Of a DNA stretch of 63,924 nt, positions 46,103-58,172 are shown one piece after another. The notes under the pieces are model-generated. The model was not told where the DNA came from. It saw only the letters and a list, made by a program, of their open reading frames with translations, and did no database searches. Numbering within the stretch: position 1 is the first letter of the stretch; every line of letters begins with the position of its first letter. The position numbers and the translations under genes are program-made. The DNA is taken from positions 1 through 63,924 of the forward strand of contig NZ_LAVL01000040.1 of NCBI RefSeq assembly GCF_001083785.1, written 5' to 3'. This DNA is from Nonomuraea sp. SBT364 (lineage in GTDB: Bacteria; Actinomycetota; Actinomycetes; Streptosporangiales; Streptosporangiaceae).

Positions 46103-47080
46103 TCAACGCTTCTGGAGGAAAATCTCGTCCAGGACGGAGGCAAGACGTCGTGCATCGTGCCGCGGCGAGCCGTCACGGGCCGCCACGTCGGCCAGGACGA
46201 GCCGGGCGCCGAAGCCGGCGGCGGCCTTCTCCAGCGCGCCGGGGTCGTCGACCACGCCGGTGTCGGCGAGGACGACGTCGAGGGAGAGATCGGGGGCGTG
46301 CCGCCTGAGGACCTCCAGATGCTGCTGGGGGGAGAAGTCGTCGGTCTCGCCGGGCTGCGGCGCGAGGTTGAGCGTGACCAGCCTGCGGGCCTCGGTCCGG
46401 TGCAGCGCGCGGGCCAGCTCGGGCACCTTGAGGTGCGGCAGCACGCTGGTGAACCACGACCCCGGCCCGAACACCACCCAGTCGGCCTCCAGCACCGCCT
46501 CGACGGCCTCGGGCCGGGCGGGCGGGTCTTCGGGCACCAGGGAGATGGCCCGCACCCGGCCGGGCGTGAGCGCGCACGCCACCTGGCCGCGCACGGTGGA
46601 GATGACGCCGTCGAGCTCCACCTCGGCGACGATGTCGAGCGGCACCGAGGCCATCGGCAGCACCCGGCCGTGCGCGCCGAGCAACCGGCCCACCCAGTCG
46701 AGGCCGGCGACGGGGTCGCCGAGCAGCTCCCACAGCGCGACGATGAGCAGGTTGCCGACGGCGTGGCCGTGCAGCTCGCCCTCGCTGCGGAAGCGATGCT
46801 GCACCACCTCGCTCCAGGTGCTGCCCCACTCGTCGTCGCCGCACAGCGCGGCCAGCGCCATGCGCAGGTCTCCGGGCGGCAGCACGCCGAGCTCGCGCCG
46901 CAGACGGCCGCTGGAGCCGCCGTCGTCGGCGACGGTCACGATGGCGGTCAGCGCGTCGGTCACGGCGCGCAGCGCCGACAGCGCGGCGTGCAGGCCGTGG
47001 CCCCCGCCCAGGGCCACGACCCGCGGGCCGGTCTCTAAGTCCATGTCGCTCAGCGGATCGGCGAAGCCCTCATCGGTCAC
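46103..47080 (-). CDS. yvcK: YvcK/CofD family gluconeogenesis/cell-shape factor
   Basis: A 325-aa CofD-like Rossmann protein. ALGGGHGLHAALSALR near residue 23 and VADDGGSSGRLRRELG near 50 are the family signatures; GPGSWFTSVLPHL lies near 207. YvcK proteins (CuvA in mycobacteria) bind UDP-sugars and affect growth on gluconeogenic carbon sources and envelope synthesis. GTG 47080 forms a GTGA overlap with rapZ. Confidence 0.93.
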   Translation of the reverse strand: MTDEGFADPLSDMDLETGPRVVALGGGHGLHAALSALRAVTDALTAIVTVADDGGSSGRLRRELGVLPPGDLRMALAALCGDDEWGSTWSEVVQHRFRSEGELHGHAVGNLLIVALWELLGDPVAGLDWVGRLLGAHGRVLPMASVPLDIVAEVELDGVISTVRGQVACALTPGRVRAISLVPEDPPARPEAVEAVLEADWVVFGPGSWFTSVLPHLKVPELARALHRTEARRLVTLNLAPQPGETDDFSPQQHLEVLRRHAPDLSLDVVLADTGVVDDPGALEKAAAGFGARLVLADVAARDGSPRHDARRLASVLDEIFLQKR

Positions 47081-47946
47081 TCCCGCCCCACATCCCGGTG
47101 GCCGACCTGGACCTCCATGCCGCGGTCACGCAGCCGGGAGGCGACCTGCTCGGCCATGGCGACGCTGCGGTGCTTGCCGCCGGTGCAGCCGACGGCGAGC
47201 GTGGCGTAGCTCTTGCCCTCGCGCGCGTAGCCGCCGGCGATGACCCGCAGGACCTCCTCGTAGGCGTCGAGGAACTCCTTGGCGCCGGGCTGGCCGAGGA
47301 CGTAGTCGCGGACGGGCGCGTCGGTGCCGTTCATCGGCCGCAGCTCGGGCACCCAGTGCGGGTTGGGCAGGAAGCGGCAGTCGACGACCAGGTCGGCGTC
47401 GACGGGCAGGCCGTACTTGTAGCCGAAGGACACGACGTTGACCCGCAGGCCCGGCCGGTCCTCGCCGCCGAAGTAGGCCACGATCTTGTTGCGGAGCTCG
47501 TGCACGTTGTGCGCGCTGGTGTCGATGACCAGGTCGGCGTTGGCGCGCACCTCGCGCAGGATGCCGCGCTCGCGGGTGATGCCGTCGACCAGCCGGCCCT
47601 CGCCCTGCAGCGGGTGGGGACGGCGCACCGCCTCGAAGCGGCGCACCAGCTCGTCGTCGCTGGCCTCCAGGAACACCACGCGGACCCGGACGCCGCGGCC
47701 CAGCAGCTCCTCGATGGCGGCGTTGAGGTCGGTGGTGAAGGCCAGGCTGCGCACGTCGACGACGGCGGCGACCTTGTCGGCCGCCAGCTTGACCTTGCCC
47801 GCCTCCTCCGCCATGGCGAACAGCAGCCCCGGCGGCAGGTTGTCGATGACGAACCAGCCGAGGTCCTCCAGGGCCTTGGCCGCGGTGCTCCGCCCGGCCC
47901 CCGACATGCCGGTGACGATGACGAACGCCGGCTCGGTGGACTTCAC
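47077..47946 (-). CDS. rapZ: RapZ family nucleotide-binding protein
   Basis: 289 aa with Walker [10 protein letters not shown] at residues 13-21 and C-terminal [15 protein letters not shown] and PHPLQGEG blocks of RapZ/YvcJ. In E. coli RapZ controls glucosamine-6-phosphate synthase via small RNAs; that RNA circuit is not expected in actinobacteria, where only the family is conserved. GTG 47946 overlaps the uvrC stop as GTGA. Confidence 0.94.
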   Translation of the reverse strand: MKSTEPAFVIVTGMSGAGRSTAAKALEDLGWFVIDNLPPGLLFAMAEEAGKVKLAADKVAAVVDVRSLAFTTDLNAAIEELLGRGVRVRVVFLEASDDELVRRFEAVRRPHPLQGEGRLVDGITRERGILREVRANADLVIDTSAHNVHELRNKIVAYFGGEDRPGLRVNVVSFGYKYGLPVDADLVVDCRFLPNPHWVPELRPMNGTDAPVRDYVLGQPGAKEFLDAYEEVLRVIAGGYAREGKSYATLAVGCTGGKHRSVAMAEQVASRLRDRGMEVQVGHRDVGRE

Positions 47947-49868
47947 TGACTCTCCCCCTTCAGGGTCGACACGATCACCTCGGCGGTGGCCGGGCCGATG
48001 CCCGGGACCTCGCGGATCTGGTCCGCGGTGGCCTCGCGCAGTTTCTTGACGGAGCCGAAGTGTCTGAGCAGGGCCTGGCGGCGCGCCGGGCCGAGACCGG
48101 GCACGCTGTCGAGCGCGCTCTCCTTCACCGTCTTGGACCTCTTGGCTCGATGGTAGGTGATGGCGAACCTGTGCGCCTCATCGCGGACGCGTTGCAGCAG
48201 GTAGAGGCCCTCGCTCGAACGGGGCATGATCACCGGTTGGTCGTCGCCCGGCAGCCACACCTCCTCCAGCCGCTTGGCCAGCCCGGCGACGGCGACGTCG
48301 TCGATGCCGAGCTCGTCGAGCGCCCGCTGGGCGGCGGCCGCCTGCGGCCCGGCGCCGTCGACGACGACGAGGTTGGGCGGGTAGGCGAACTTGCGCGGCC
48401 TGCCCGTCTCGGGGTCGATGGGGCTGTGCGCGTCGTCGTCGGCGGCCAGCTCGCCGGTGGCGGAGCGCTCCTCCAGGTAGCGGCGGAAGCGGCGCAGGAT
48501 GACCTCGTGGATGGAGGCGACGTCGCCTTCCTTGGTCTTGACGGCGAAGCGCCGGTATTCGGACTTGCGGGCCAGGCCGTCCTCGAACACCACCATGGAC
48601 GCCACCACGTTCTCGCCCTGCAGGTGGGAGACGTCGTAGCACTCGATGCGCAGCGGCGCCTGGTCGAGGTCGAGCGCGTCGGCGATCTCCTGCAGGCCCT
48701 TGCTGCGGGTGGTCAGGTCGCCGGCCCGGCGGACCTTGTGCTGGGCGAGCGACTCCTTGGCGTTGCGCTCGACGGTCTCCATGAGCGAGCGCTTGTCGCC
48801 GCGCTGCGGGACGCGCACGTCCACGCGGGCGCGGCGCTGCTCCGACAGCAGCTCGACGACCGCCTCGGCGTCGGGCGGCAGCGCCGGGACGAGCACCTCG
48901 CGGGGCATCGACTCGGGGCCGGCCTCGGCGTACATCTGCAGCAGGAACTGCTCGACGAGCTCGCCCGGCGTGGTCTCCTCGACCTTGTCGACGACCCAGC
49001 CGCGCTGGCCCCGGATGCGCCCGCCGCGTACGTAGAAGACCTGGACGGCGGCTTCGAGCGGATCCTCGGCGAGCGCGATCACGTCGGCGTCGGTGCCCTC
49101 GCCGAGCACGACCGCCTGCTTCTCCAGCGCCCGCTGGAGCGCCTGGATGTCGTCGCGGAGCCGGGCGGCGCGCTCGTACTCCTGCTCGGCGGCGGCCTGG
49201 CGCATGTCCTTCTCCAGGCGCTTGATGAAGCGCCCGGTGTTGCCCGCCATGAAGTCGCAGAAGTCTTCGGCCAGGTCGCGGTGCTCCTCGGGCGTGACGC
49301 GGCCCACGCACGGCGCGGAGCACTTGTCGATGTAGCCGAGCAGGCAGGGCCGGCCGATCTGACCGGCCCGCTTGAACACCCCGGCGCTGCAGGTGCGCAC
49401 CGGGAAGACGCGCAGCAGCAGGTCGACGGTCTCGCGGATGGCCCAGGCGTGGGAGTAGGGGCCGAAGTAGCGGGTGCCCTTGCGCTTGGCGCCGCGCATG
49501 ACCTGCACGCGCGGGAAGTCGTCGCCCATGGTGACCGCGAGGTAGGGGTAGGACTTGTCGTCGCGGTACTTCACGTTGAAGCGCGGGTCGTACTCCTTGA
49601 TCCAGGAGTATTCGAGCTGCAGCGCCTCGACCTCGGTGCCGACGACGGTCCAGTCGACGCCGGCGGCGGTGGTGAGCATGCTCTGGGTGCGCGGGTGCAG
49701 CGCGGAGAAGTCGGCGAAGTAGGAGTTGAGCCGCTGGCGCAGGCTCTTGGCCTTGCCGACGTAGATCACCCGGCCGTGGGGGTCGCGGAACCGGTAGACC
49801 CCGGGGGAATCGGGGATCGACCCTGACTTCGGCCGGAAACTCAAGGGGCTGCCCGCTGATCTCGCCAC
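47943..49868 (-). CDS. uvrC: UvrABC system protein C
   Basis: 641 aa; dual-incision nuclease of nucleotide excision repair. GIY-YIG domain at the start ([20 protein letters not shown]), UVR motif [15 protein letters not shown] near residue 220, RNase H-like domain with [10 protein letters not shown], and two C-terminal helix-hairpin-helix motifs ([28 protein letters not shown]). GTG 49868 has GGAAAAC immediately before it. First gene of the uvrC-rapZ-yvcK-whiA set. Confidence 0.97.
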   Translation of the reverse strand: MARSAGSPLSFRPKSGSIPDSPGVYRFRDPHGRVIYVGKAKSLRQRLNSYFADFSALHPRTQSMLTTAAGVDWTVVGTEVEALQLEYSWIKEYDPRFNVKYRDDKSYPYLAVTMGDDFPRVQVMRGAKRKGTRYFGPYSHAWAIRETVDLLLRVFPVRTCSAGVFKRAGQIGRPCLLGYIDKCSAPCVGRVTPEEHRDLAEDFCDFMAGNTGRFIKRLEKDMRQAAAEQEYERAARLRDDIQALQRALEKQAVVLGEGTDADVIALAEDPLEAAVQVFYVRGGRIRGQRGWVVDKVEETTPGELVEQFLLQMYAEAGPESMPREVLVPALPPDAEAVVELLSEQRRARVDVRVPQRGDKRSLMETVERNAKESLAQHKVRRAGDLTTRSKGLQEIADALDLDQAPLRIECYDVSHLQGENVVASMVVFEDGLARKSEYRRFAVKTKEGDVASIHEVILRRFRRYLEERSATGELAADDDAHSPIDPETGRPRKFAYPPNLVVVDGAGPQAAAAQRALDELGIDDVAVAGLAKRLEEVWLPGDDQPVIMPRSSEGLYLLQRVRDEAHRFAITYHRAKRSKTVKESALDSVPGLGPARRQALLRHFGSVKKLREATADQIREVPGIGPATAEVIVSTLKGESQ

Positions 49869-49902
49869 GTTTTCCAGACTAGTGGCCGCCACCGACAGGC
49901 TC

Positions 49903-49934
49903 GCCCGTCGTGCCCGCGGCCGGGCACGACGGGC
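49903..49934 (-). terminator. Perfect 14-bp hairpin terminator after the first Rieske lipoprotein gene
   Basis: GCCCGTCGTGCCCG / CGGGCACGACGGGC with loop CGGC, in the 77-bp gap between a Rieske lipoprotein gene and uvrC on the same strand. It should isolate uvrC from the genes upstream of it. Confidence 0.85.
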
Positions 49935-49945
49935 GGGAGCGGGTC

Positions 49946-50389
49946 CTAGGCGAGCGAGATCTGGTCGCCCTCGACCTTGATCTGCTGGGCGGGCAGCGCC
50001 TCGGTCGCGGGGCCCTGGGCCACGGAGCCGTCCTCGATCTTGAACTTGCTGCCGTGGCACGGGCAGTCGATCATGCCGTTCTCGACGCTGGTCACCGCGC
50101 AGCCCTTGTGGGTGCAGTTCGCGCTGAACGCCTTGAACTGTCCCTCCGTCGGCTGAGTGATGACGATCTTCTGGTCCTTGAAGATCGTGCCGCCGCCGAC
50201 GGGGATGTCGGCGGTCTTGGCCAGTCCGCCCTGCGGCGCGCTCGACGCGGCGGGCGCTTCGGCCGTCGCGCTCCCCGCGGGCTCGGCGGTCGTGCCGGTG
50301 TCTGCCCCGCATGCGGTCAGGGCCACGGCCAGGCCACTCGCGCCCACCCCGGTGATCACCGCTCTACGGCTCTGAAGGTCTCGTCCCAT
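49946..50389 (-). CDS. Rieske [2Fe-2S] lipoprotein A
   Basis: 147 aa. N-terminal twin-arginine signal (QSRRAVITG) with lipobox LTAC, Cys27 being lipidated, a 30-residue Ala/Thr/Ser linker, then a Rieske fold with Cys92/His94 (CTHKGC) and Cys109/His112 (CPCHGS); Cys97 and Cys111 can form the usual disulfide. Outside-facing, membrane-anchored electron carrier; partner unknown. The ATG at 50389 has no clear ribosome-binding site, so start confidence is moderate. Confidence 0.88.
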   Translation of the reverse strand: MGRDLQSRRAVITGVGASGLAVALTACGADTGTTAEPAGSATAEAPAASSAPQGGLAKTADIPVGGGTIFKDQKIVITQPTEGQFKAFSANCTHKGCAVTSVENGMIDCPCHGSKFKIEDGSVAQGPATEALPAQQIKVEGDQISLA

Positions 50390-50435
50390 GCGGGACAGCC
50401 AAGCGCACCCACGTGAGAATTCGATGAAGAACCCC

Positions 50436-50891
50436 TTAGGCCAGCCTGATCTTGCCCCCGGAAACGTTGATCTTCTTCTCGGCCAGCGGTTCGGCGGCGG
50501 GCCCCTCGGCCACGGAGCCGTCCTCGATCTTGAACTTGCTGCCGTGGCACGGGCAGTTGATCGTCCCGTTCGAGATGCTGGCGACCGTGCAGCCCGCGTG
50601 CGTGCAGGTGGCGGTGAACGCCCTGAACTCGCCCTCGACCGGCTGGGTGACGACCACCTTCTGGCCCTCGAAGATCTTCCCCCCGCCGCTGGGGATGTCG
50701 GCGGTGTCGGCGAGCGCCTTGGGCTTCTTCTTCTTGGGCGCGGCCGCCGACTCCTCGGCGGGCGGCTCCCCGGCCGCGTCGACGACCGCCTCGTCGACGG
50801 GCGATCCGTAGCTGGCACAGGCGGTCAGGACCGCGGCCAGCCCGGCGCCTCCGGCTCCGAACACCACCGTCCGGCGCGTCTTGTCGGTCAT
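50436..50891 (-). CDS. Rieske [2Fe-2S] lipoprotein B
   Basis: 151 aa, clear paralogue of its neighbours. Tat-like start TRRTVVFG, lipobox LTAC with Cys25, a linker containing KKKKPK, then CTHAGC and CPCHGS ligand motifs. The segment [16 protein letters not shown] is identical to paralogue A. ATG 50891 has GGGAGGAC six bases upstream, the best ribosome-binding site of the three. Confidence 0.9.
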   Translation of the reverse strand: MTDKTRRTVVFGAGGAGLAAVLTACASYGSPVDEAVVDAAGEPPAEESAAAPKKKKPKALADTADIPSGGGKIFEGQKVVVTQPVEGEFRAFTATCTHAGCTVASISNGTINCPCHGSKFKIEDGSVAEGPAAEPLAEKKINVSGGKIRLA

Positions 50892-50989
50892 GGTGCGTCC
50901 TCCCAGGTTTCGGGTCTCACTCGCAGGTACGGCCGGCGGCCGTGAGCCGGTTCAGCCTCCCGCGCCCCGATCCCGGGAACCACGCACAA

Positions 50990-51400
50990 TTACCCGCTCA
51001 CCATCACGATGCCGTCGCCCTCGACCTTGACCGGGTAGGGCGTCAGCGGCCCCTGCGCCGGGCCCGTCAGCACCGCGCCGGTGTCGGCGGCGAACTCGCT
51101 GCCGTGGCACGGGCACCTCATCACGTTGTCCTCGGGCGCGCCGACCGCGCATCCGCGGTGCGGGCAGGCGGCGCTGAACGCCTTGAAGACGCCCTCCGAC
51201 GGCTGGGTCACCACGATCTTCCACTTGCTCACGACCGTGCCGCCGCCCACGGGCACGTCGGCCGTCCTGGTGATGACCTGCCCCTTGACGCCCAGCACCG
51301 GCCGGGCCTCCGCGCCGCTGTTGCCGCAACCGGCCAGCGCCAGCCCGCACGCCATCGCTCCGGCCGTTCCCAGTGCCTCACGCCGACCGACTCCAGGCAT
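50990..51400 (-). CDS. Rieske [2Fe-2S] lipoprotein C
   Basis: 136 aa. GRREALG signal with lipobox LAGC (Cys25), short linker, and Rieske ligands CPHRGC and CPCHGSEFAADTG. More divergent than A and B, which are close to each other. ATG 51400 has GGGAGGGG upstream. It is separated from B by about 100 bp with a small ACGGCC-GGC-GGCCGT hairpin (50929-50943), so each gene may have its own transcription signals. It diverges from the PhoX-like gene. Confidence 0.88.
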   Translation of the reverse strand: MPGVGRREALGTAGAMACGLALAGCGNSGAEARPVLGVKGQVITRTADVPVGGGTVVSKWKIVVTQPSEGVFKAFSAACPHRGCAVGAPEDNVMRCPCHGSEFAADTGAVLTGPAQGPLTPYPVKVEGDGIVMVSG

Positions 51401-51662
51401 GGCGGAGCCCCCCTCCCTGTCGATGACCCCCTGCAGGTCACGGTTCACCTTAGGGGCGGTGGTCCCCGGTCCCGTCGGCGGGTGCTCCCGGCACCGGGCG
51501 GGGCGGGGGTGCGCATACTCGATCACCGGTACGGCCGCGTCAAGAGCTTTGTGACGGGTCACAGCGGCGGCCCGCCGACTTTGCCGCGCCGTCCAATTCA
51601 CAGGATGCCGCGAACGGCTCATCGTGTGCTGCGAACGCCTTCACGCACGCACGGGAGTCGCC

Positions 51663-52796
51663 ATGCAGCGTCGTACGTTCCTCCGCACCGTCTCCGCCGG
51701 ACTGGGCGCCGTCGCCTTCTCGGGCGCCCTCTGGCACGACGCGGCCACGTCGGCGGTGGTCGCGGGCGCGAGCCCGTACGGCCCGCTCGGCCCGCCGGAC
51801 GCGAACGGCGTCGCGCTCCCGGCCGGGTTCTCCAGCCGGGTGGTCGCCAGGACGGGCCGCCCGGTCGGCGGCACGCTCTGGCACCCCGCGCCCGACGGCG
51901 GCGCCTGCTTCGCGGCGGGCACCGGCTGGATCTACGTCTCCAACTCGGAGGTGCCGCTGATCGGCGGCGCCACCGCGATCCGGTTCCGGTCCGACGGCTC
52001 GGTCGAGCGCGCCTACCGGATCCTCGACGGCACCAACCTCAACTGCGCGGGCGGCCGTACGCCGTGGGACACGTGGCTGTCCTGCGAGGAGATCTTCCGC
52101 GGCCGCGTGTACGAGACCGATCCGTACGGTGAGCGCGCGGCACGGTCCAGGCCCGCGATGGGCCGTTTCAAGCACGAGGCGGCGGCCTGCGACCCGGACC
52201 GGCGGGTCGTCTACCTCACCGAGGACGAGTCGGACGGCTGTTTCTACCGGTTCGTCCCGGACACCTGGGGCGACCTGTCGAGCGGGCGGCTGGAGGTGCT
52301 GTGCGGCGACGGCCCGGTGGAATGGCGTCCCGTCCCCGACCCGTCCCCCGGCGTGCTGCAACGGCAGACGCGGCACCAGGTGAGCGCCGCCCGGCATTTC
52401 GACGGCGGCGAGGGCTGCCACTACGCGGCCGGGATCTGCTACTTCACCGCCAAGGGCGACCGCAAGGTCTGGGCCTACGACGCGCAGCGGCAGAGCCTCA
52501 GCTGGGTCTACGACGGCGGCGGCACGCTCGACGGCGTCGACAACATCACCGGCGCCCCCACCGGCGACCTGTACGTGGCCGAGGACGGCGGCAACATGGA
52601 GATCAACATCATCACGCCCGACGGCGTGGTGGCGCCGGTGCTGAGGCTCGACGGCCACGGCGGCTCGGAGATCACCGGGCCCGCGTTCTCCCCGGACGGC
52701 AGCCGCCTGTACTTCTCCTCCCAGCGCGGGACCAGCGGCAACAGCGCCGGGACCGGCGGCATCACCTACGAGGTGGCGGGCCCGTTCCGCCACTGA
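51663..52796 (+). CDS. PhoX/DUF839-like Tat-exported beta-propeller protein
   Basis: 377 aa from ATG 51663, where a Tat signal (MQRRTFLRTVSAGLGAVAFS) begins; the frame is open 13 codons upstream. GGGAG precedes this ATG. Family features: LNCAGGRTPWDTWLSCEE, GRFKHEAAACDP, YLTEDESDGCFYRF, GGTLDGVDNITGAPTGDLYVAEDGG. In PhoX such acidic residues bind Ca/Fe at the active site; phosphatase activity is likely but not shown. It neighbours the Rieske lipoprotein C gene divergently. Confidence 0.88.
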   Translation: MQRRTFLRTVSAGLGAVAFSGALWHDAATSAVVAGASPYGPLGPPDANGVALPAGFSSRVVARTGRPVGGTLWHPAPDGGACFAAGTGWIYVSNSEVPLIGGATAIRFRSDGSVERAYRILDGTNLNCAGGRTPWDTWLSCEEIFRGRVYETDPYGERAARSRPAMGRFKHEAAACDPDRRVVYLTEDESDGCFYRFVPDTWGDLSSGRLEVLCGDGPVEWRPVPDPSPGVLQRQTRHQVSAARHFDGGEGCHYAAGICYFTAKGDRKVWAYDAQRQSLSWVYDGGGTLDGVDNITGAPTGDLYVAEDGGNMEINIITPDGVVAPVLRLDGHGGSEITGPAFSPDGSRLYFSSQRGTSGNSAGTGGITYEVAGPFRH

Positions 52797-52859
52797 CCCC
52801 CTTGCCCGGCCGCCGTCACCGCGCGGCGGACCTCACCCCCCACCCCGAAGGATGCCCGC

Positions 52860-53726
52860 ATGCTCCGACGAACGACGGTCGCCCTCGCCGCCGCCCTGCT
52901 GCTGCTCGGCCTCGCGCCACCCGCCCACGCCGGGCAGTCCGGCGAGTCCTACGTCGCGCTGGGCGACTCGGCCGCCGCCGGGCCGCTCGTACCCAATCAG
53001 GTCCTGCCCGACCTCGGCTGCCTGCGTTCCGACCGGAACTATCCGCACCTGACCGCGCGCGCCCTCGGCGTGGCGTCCTTCCGCGACGTCACCTGCTCGG
53101 GGGCCAAGACGCGGCACATGTACGAGCGGCAGGACACCGAACTGGGGTCGGCGGCTCCCCAGCTCGACGCGCTGCGCCCGGACACCACGCTCGTCACCGT
53201 GCACATCGGCGCCAACGACGTCGGGCTGACCGGCTTCATCGAGGACTGCCTCAACCTGCTGCCGCCGCCCATCGGCGACGCCTGCTACAACGACTACGCC
53301 GACGAGAACGGCCAGGACAGCTGGCGGGTCAAGACCGACGCGCTGCGTCCCACGCTCGTCACCCTGGCCGGCGACATCCGGGCCCGCTCCCCGCAGGCGC
53401 GCGTCTTCCTCGTCGGCTACGCCACCTACGCCCCGCCGAACGGCTGCTACCCGCGCGTCCCGATCATCAGGCAGGACGCCAACTACATCCGCGCCACCCT
53501 GATGTACTTCAACCAGATGCTCGCCGAGCAGGCAGCGGCCGCCGGCATCGGCTTCATCGACCTGCAGACGCCCAGCGTCGGTCACGACCCGTGCGCCTCC
53601 CCGGGCGTGCGCTGGATCGAGCCGTACGTCCCGGCGTCGCCCGCCGCCCCGTTCCACCCGAACGCGCTGGGCATGCGCAACTTCGCCACCGTCGTCACGG
53701 GAGCCGTCAGCGCGGCCGCCCGCTGA
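52860..53726 (+). CDS. Secreted SGNH/GDSL hydrolase
   Basis: 288 aa with a Sec signal peptide (cleavage near PAHA-GQ, residue 24). Block I YVALGDSAAAGP has the catalytic Ser37, block III HIGANDVGLTG, and block V FHPNALG carries the catalytic His; Asp nearby in TPSVGHDPC. Three Cys pairs suggest disulfides, as in Streptomyces SGNH lipases. ATG 52860 follows GAAGGA. A perfect hairpin follows the stop. Confidence 0.9.
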   Translation: MLRRTTVALAAALLLLGLAPPAHAGQSGESYVALGDSAAAGPLVPNQVLPDLGCLRSDRNYPHLTARALGVASFRDVTCSGAKTRHMYERQDTELGSAAPQLDALRPDTTLVTVHIGANDVGLTGFIEDCLNLLPPPIGDACYNDYADENGQDSWRVKTDALRPTLVTLAGDIRARSPQARVFLVGYATYAPPNGCYPRVPIIRQDANYIRATLMYFNQMLAEQAAAAGIGFIDLQTPSVGHDPCASPGVRWIEPYVPASPAAPFHPNALGMRNFATVVTGAVSAAAR

Positions 53727-53734
53727 CCACCGCC

Positions 53735-53764
53735 CGCGCGGCAGCCCGTCCGGGCTGCCGCGCG
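53735..53764 (+). terminator. Perfect 14-bp terminator hairpin after the SGNH hydrolase
   Basis: CGCGCGGCAGCCCG / CGGGCTGCCGCGCG with a 2-nt loop, 8 bp after the stop. No U-tract, as is common in GC-rich actinomycetes. Confidence 0.85.
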
Positions 53765-53775
53765 CGCATTCACGG

Positions 53776-53835
53776 ACCTCACGCGTGCGGACCTCACGCG
53801 TGCGGACCTCAGGCGTGCGGACCTCAGGTGTGCGG
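53776..53835. repeat. Four 15-bp tandem repeats at the 3' end of the PucR-type gene
   Basis: ACCTCACGCGTGCGG occurs twice exactly (53776-53790, 53791-53805), then with one and two substitutions (53806-53820, 53821-53835). The last copy covers the stop and final codons of the regulator gene (stop at 53824). A partial copy may precede them (CATTCACGG). It looks like slippage-generated minisatellite DNA. Confidence 0.93.
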
Positions 53836-55044
53836 GCCGAGTTGCCGCCGGGCGGTCAGGGCGGCCCCGATCCGCTGCAACTGCGCCGGATCCATCGGGT
53901 CGAGCCCCGTCAGGCTCACCGCCCGGCGCAACCGGTAGTCGACCGTGTTCGGATGGACGTGCAGCAACTCCGCCGTCCGCCGCCGGTCCAGCCCGGTCTC
54001 CAGGTACGCGGTGAGCGTACGCAGCAGGTCGGGATGCGCCCGCAGCGGATCGAGCAGCCCGGCGAGCCCCGCCACGGCTGCGCTGGGCCGGGTCAGCTGA
54101 TACTCCAGCAGCACGTCGGCCAGCCGGTGCGCGCCGGGCGGCCGGCCGGACCCGCGCACGACCTCCAGCACCTCCTCGGCCAGCTTCGCCGCGGCGGGCA
54201 CCCGCCCCGGTTCGGCCCACTCCGCCGCCGCCCACACCGGCACCCCGGCGGCCCGCCCCGCGCCCGCCACCATCTCGCCGATCTCGCACCACGCCGGCTC
54301 CCCGGCCAGCGGCACCAGCACCAGCCCGCCGCTGGCGTCCAGCACCGACAGCACCTGCTCGGCCGCGTGCCGCTGGAAGGCCGTCCGTAACCGGTGCAGC
54401 TTGCGCCGCCCGGCGATCGCCCCGCCCGCCCGGTCGCCCGCCTCGTCCGGGTGCGCCCCCAGCGCCGTGGCCACCACCAGGTAGCCGGGCGCCAGCCGCA
54501 CCCCGGCCAGCGCTGCCCGGTCCCCCGCAAGCAGCGCCGAGACGGTGGCGTGCATGGCGTGCTGCTCCTGGCTGAGCATCGCCTCCCGCTCCCCCAGGTA
54601 CGCGGCGCAGACGGCCGAGGTCACGGTCCCCGTATAGGAGAGGATGAGCCGGTTCGCGGCCAGCACGTCGTCCAGGTCGCCGGCCCCCGCCCGCGCGAAC
54701 AGGTGCTCCCACACCCGGGTCACCCCCAGGTGGTAGGCAGCCAGCAGCGCGTCGAGCGGCACCCCCTCCTGCGCCCGCCGCGCCGCCGACGCCCGCAGCG
54801 GCGCCAGCTCCGCGCGGGTGGGCGGGCGCCGCTCCCGGAACATCCCGCAGATCATGCGCAGGTTGTGCACGGTGATCCGGGTGATGTCGCCGTCGAGCTC
54901 CTCCCGGGGCAGCCGCCGGTAGAGCGGGATCTCCTCGGCGAACGCGGCGACCAGCTCCCTGGCCAGCCGCACCACCTGGCGCTCCAGCAGCTCGTGCACC
55001 GGGCACCCGCCCAGCATGAGCGCCCGGAGCGCATGATCGGCCAC
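53824..55044 (-). CDS. PucR-family transcriptional regulator (C-terminal HTH)
   Basis: 406 aa. An N-terminal sensor part with a RsbT-like helical block (RMICGMFRERRPPT, RRAQEGVPLDALLAAYHLG), a middle GGDEF-like region typical of PucR/CdaR proteins (LAPGYLVVATALG), and the C-terminal HTH TLTAYLETGLDRRRTAELLHVHPNTVDYRLRR near residue 355. The final residues GPHT come from the tandem repeat. GTG 55044; ATG 55017 (MLGGCPVH) is the alternative start. Targets unknown; the SGNH gene converges on it. Confidence 0.9.
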   Translation of the reverse strand: MADHALRALMLGGCPVHELLERQVVRLARELVAAFAEEIPLYRRLPREELDGDITRITVHNLRMICGMFRERRPPTRAELAPLRASAARRAQEGVPLDALLAAYHLGVTRVWEHLFARAGAGDLDDVLAANRLILSYTGTVTSAVCAAYLGEREAMLSQEQHAMHATVSALLAGDRAALAGVRLAPGYLVVATALGAHPDEAGDRAGGAIAGRRKLHRLRTAFQRHAAEQVLSVLDASGGLVLVPLAGEPAWCEIGEMVAGAGRAAGVPVWAAAEWAEPGRVPAAAKLAEEVLEVVRGSGRPPGAHRLADVLLEYQLTRPSAAVAGLAGLLDPLRAHPDLLRTLTAYLETGLDRRRTAELLHVHPNTVDYRLRRAVSLTGLDPMDPAQLQRIGAALTARRQLGPHT

Positions 55045-55107
55045 GGTCAGACCCTGTCAAATCCCCCGTCGGTAAACAACCCACCCAACCCTGGCGCTAT
55101 CGCGCGG

Positions 55108-57948
<2,841 letters not shown>

Positions 57949-58172
57949 GGCGATCCCGATGTCGAAAAGGCGGATAGGTCCACGGGGGATGGTAGACGGG
58001 GGCTCCGACAATTTCGGCAGGGCCGCACACCGCCCTGGCGAAAATCCGTCCCTCTCAGGTTACGGCCTACTCCCACCCGGGCAGGAGGCCTTTCCCCGTC
58101 AACGCCTCGACCTGCGGGTTTATGCCCGTCCCGCCGCCAACACCGGCCCGCTAAGTGATGAAATATCCCTCT

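Noticed and set aside
49946..51400. Rieske subunits of a cytochrome bc complex
   Set aside because: They are short lipoproteins without the transmembrane helices of QcrA, and no cytochrome b or c gene is adjacent.
53776..53835. CRISPR array
   Set aside because: Four direct repeats of 15 bp with no spacers and overlap with coding sequence; a tandem minisatellite instead.
57949..58172. SOS box upstream of uvrA
   Set aside because: No CGAAC-N4-GTTCG or close variant was found by eye in the 224-bp gap to the divergent gene.
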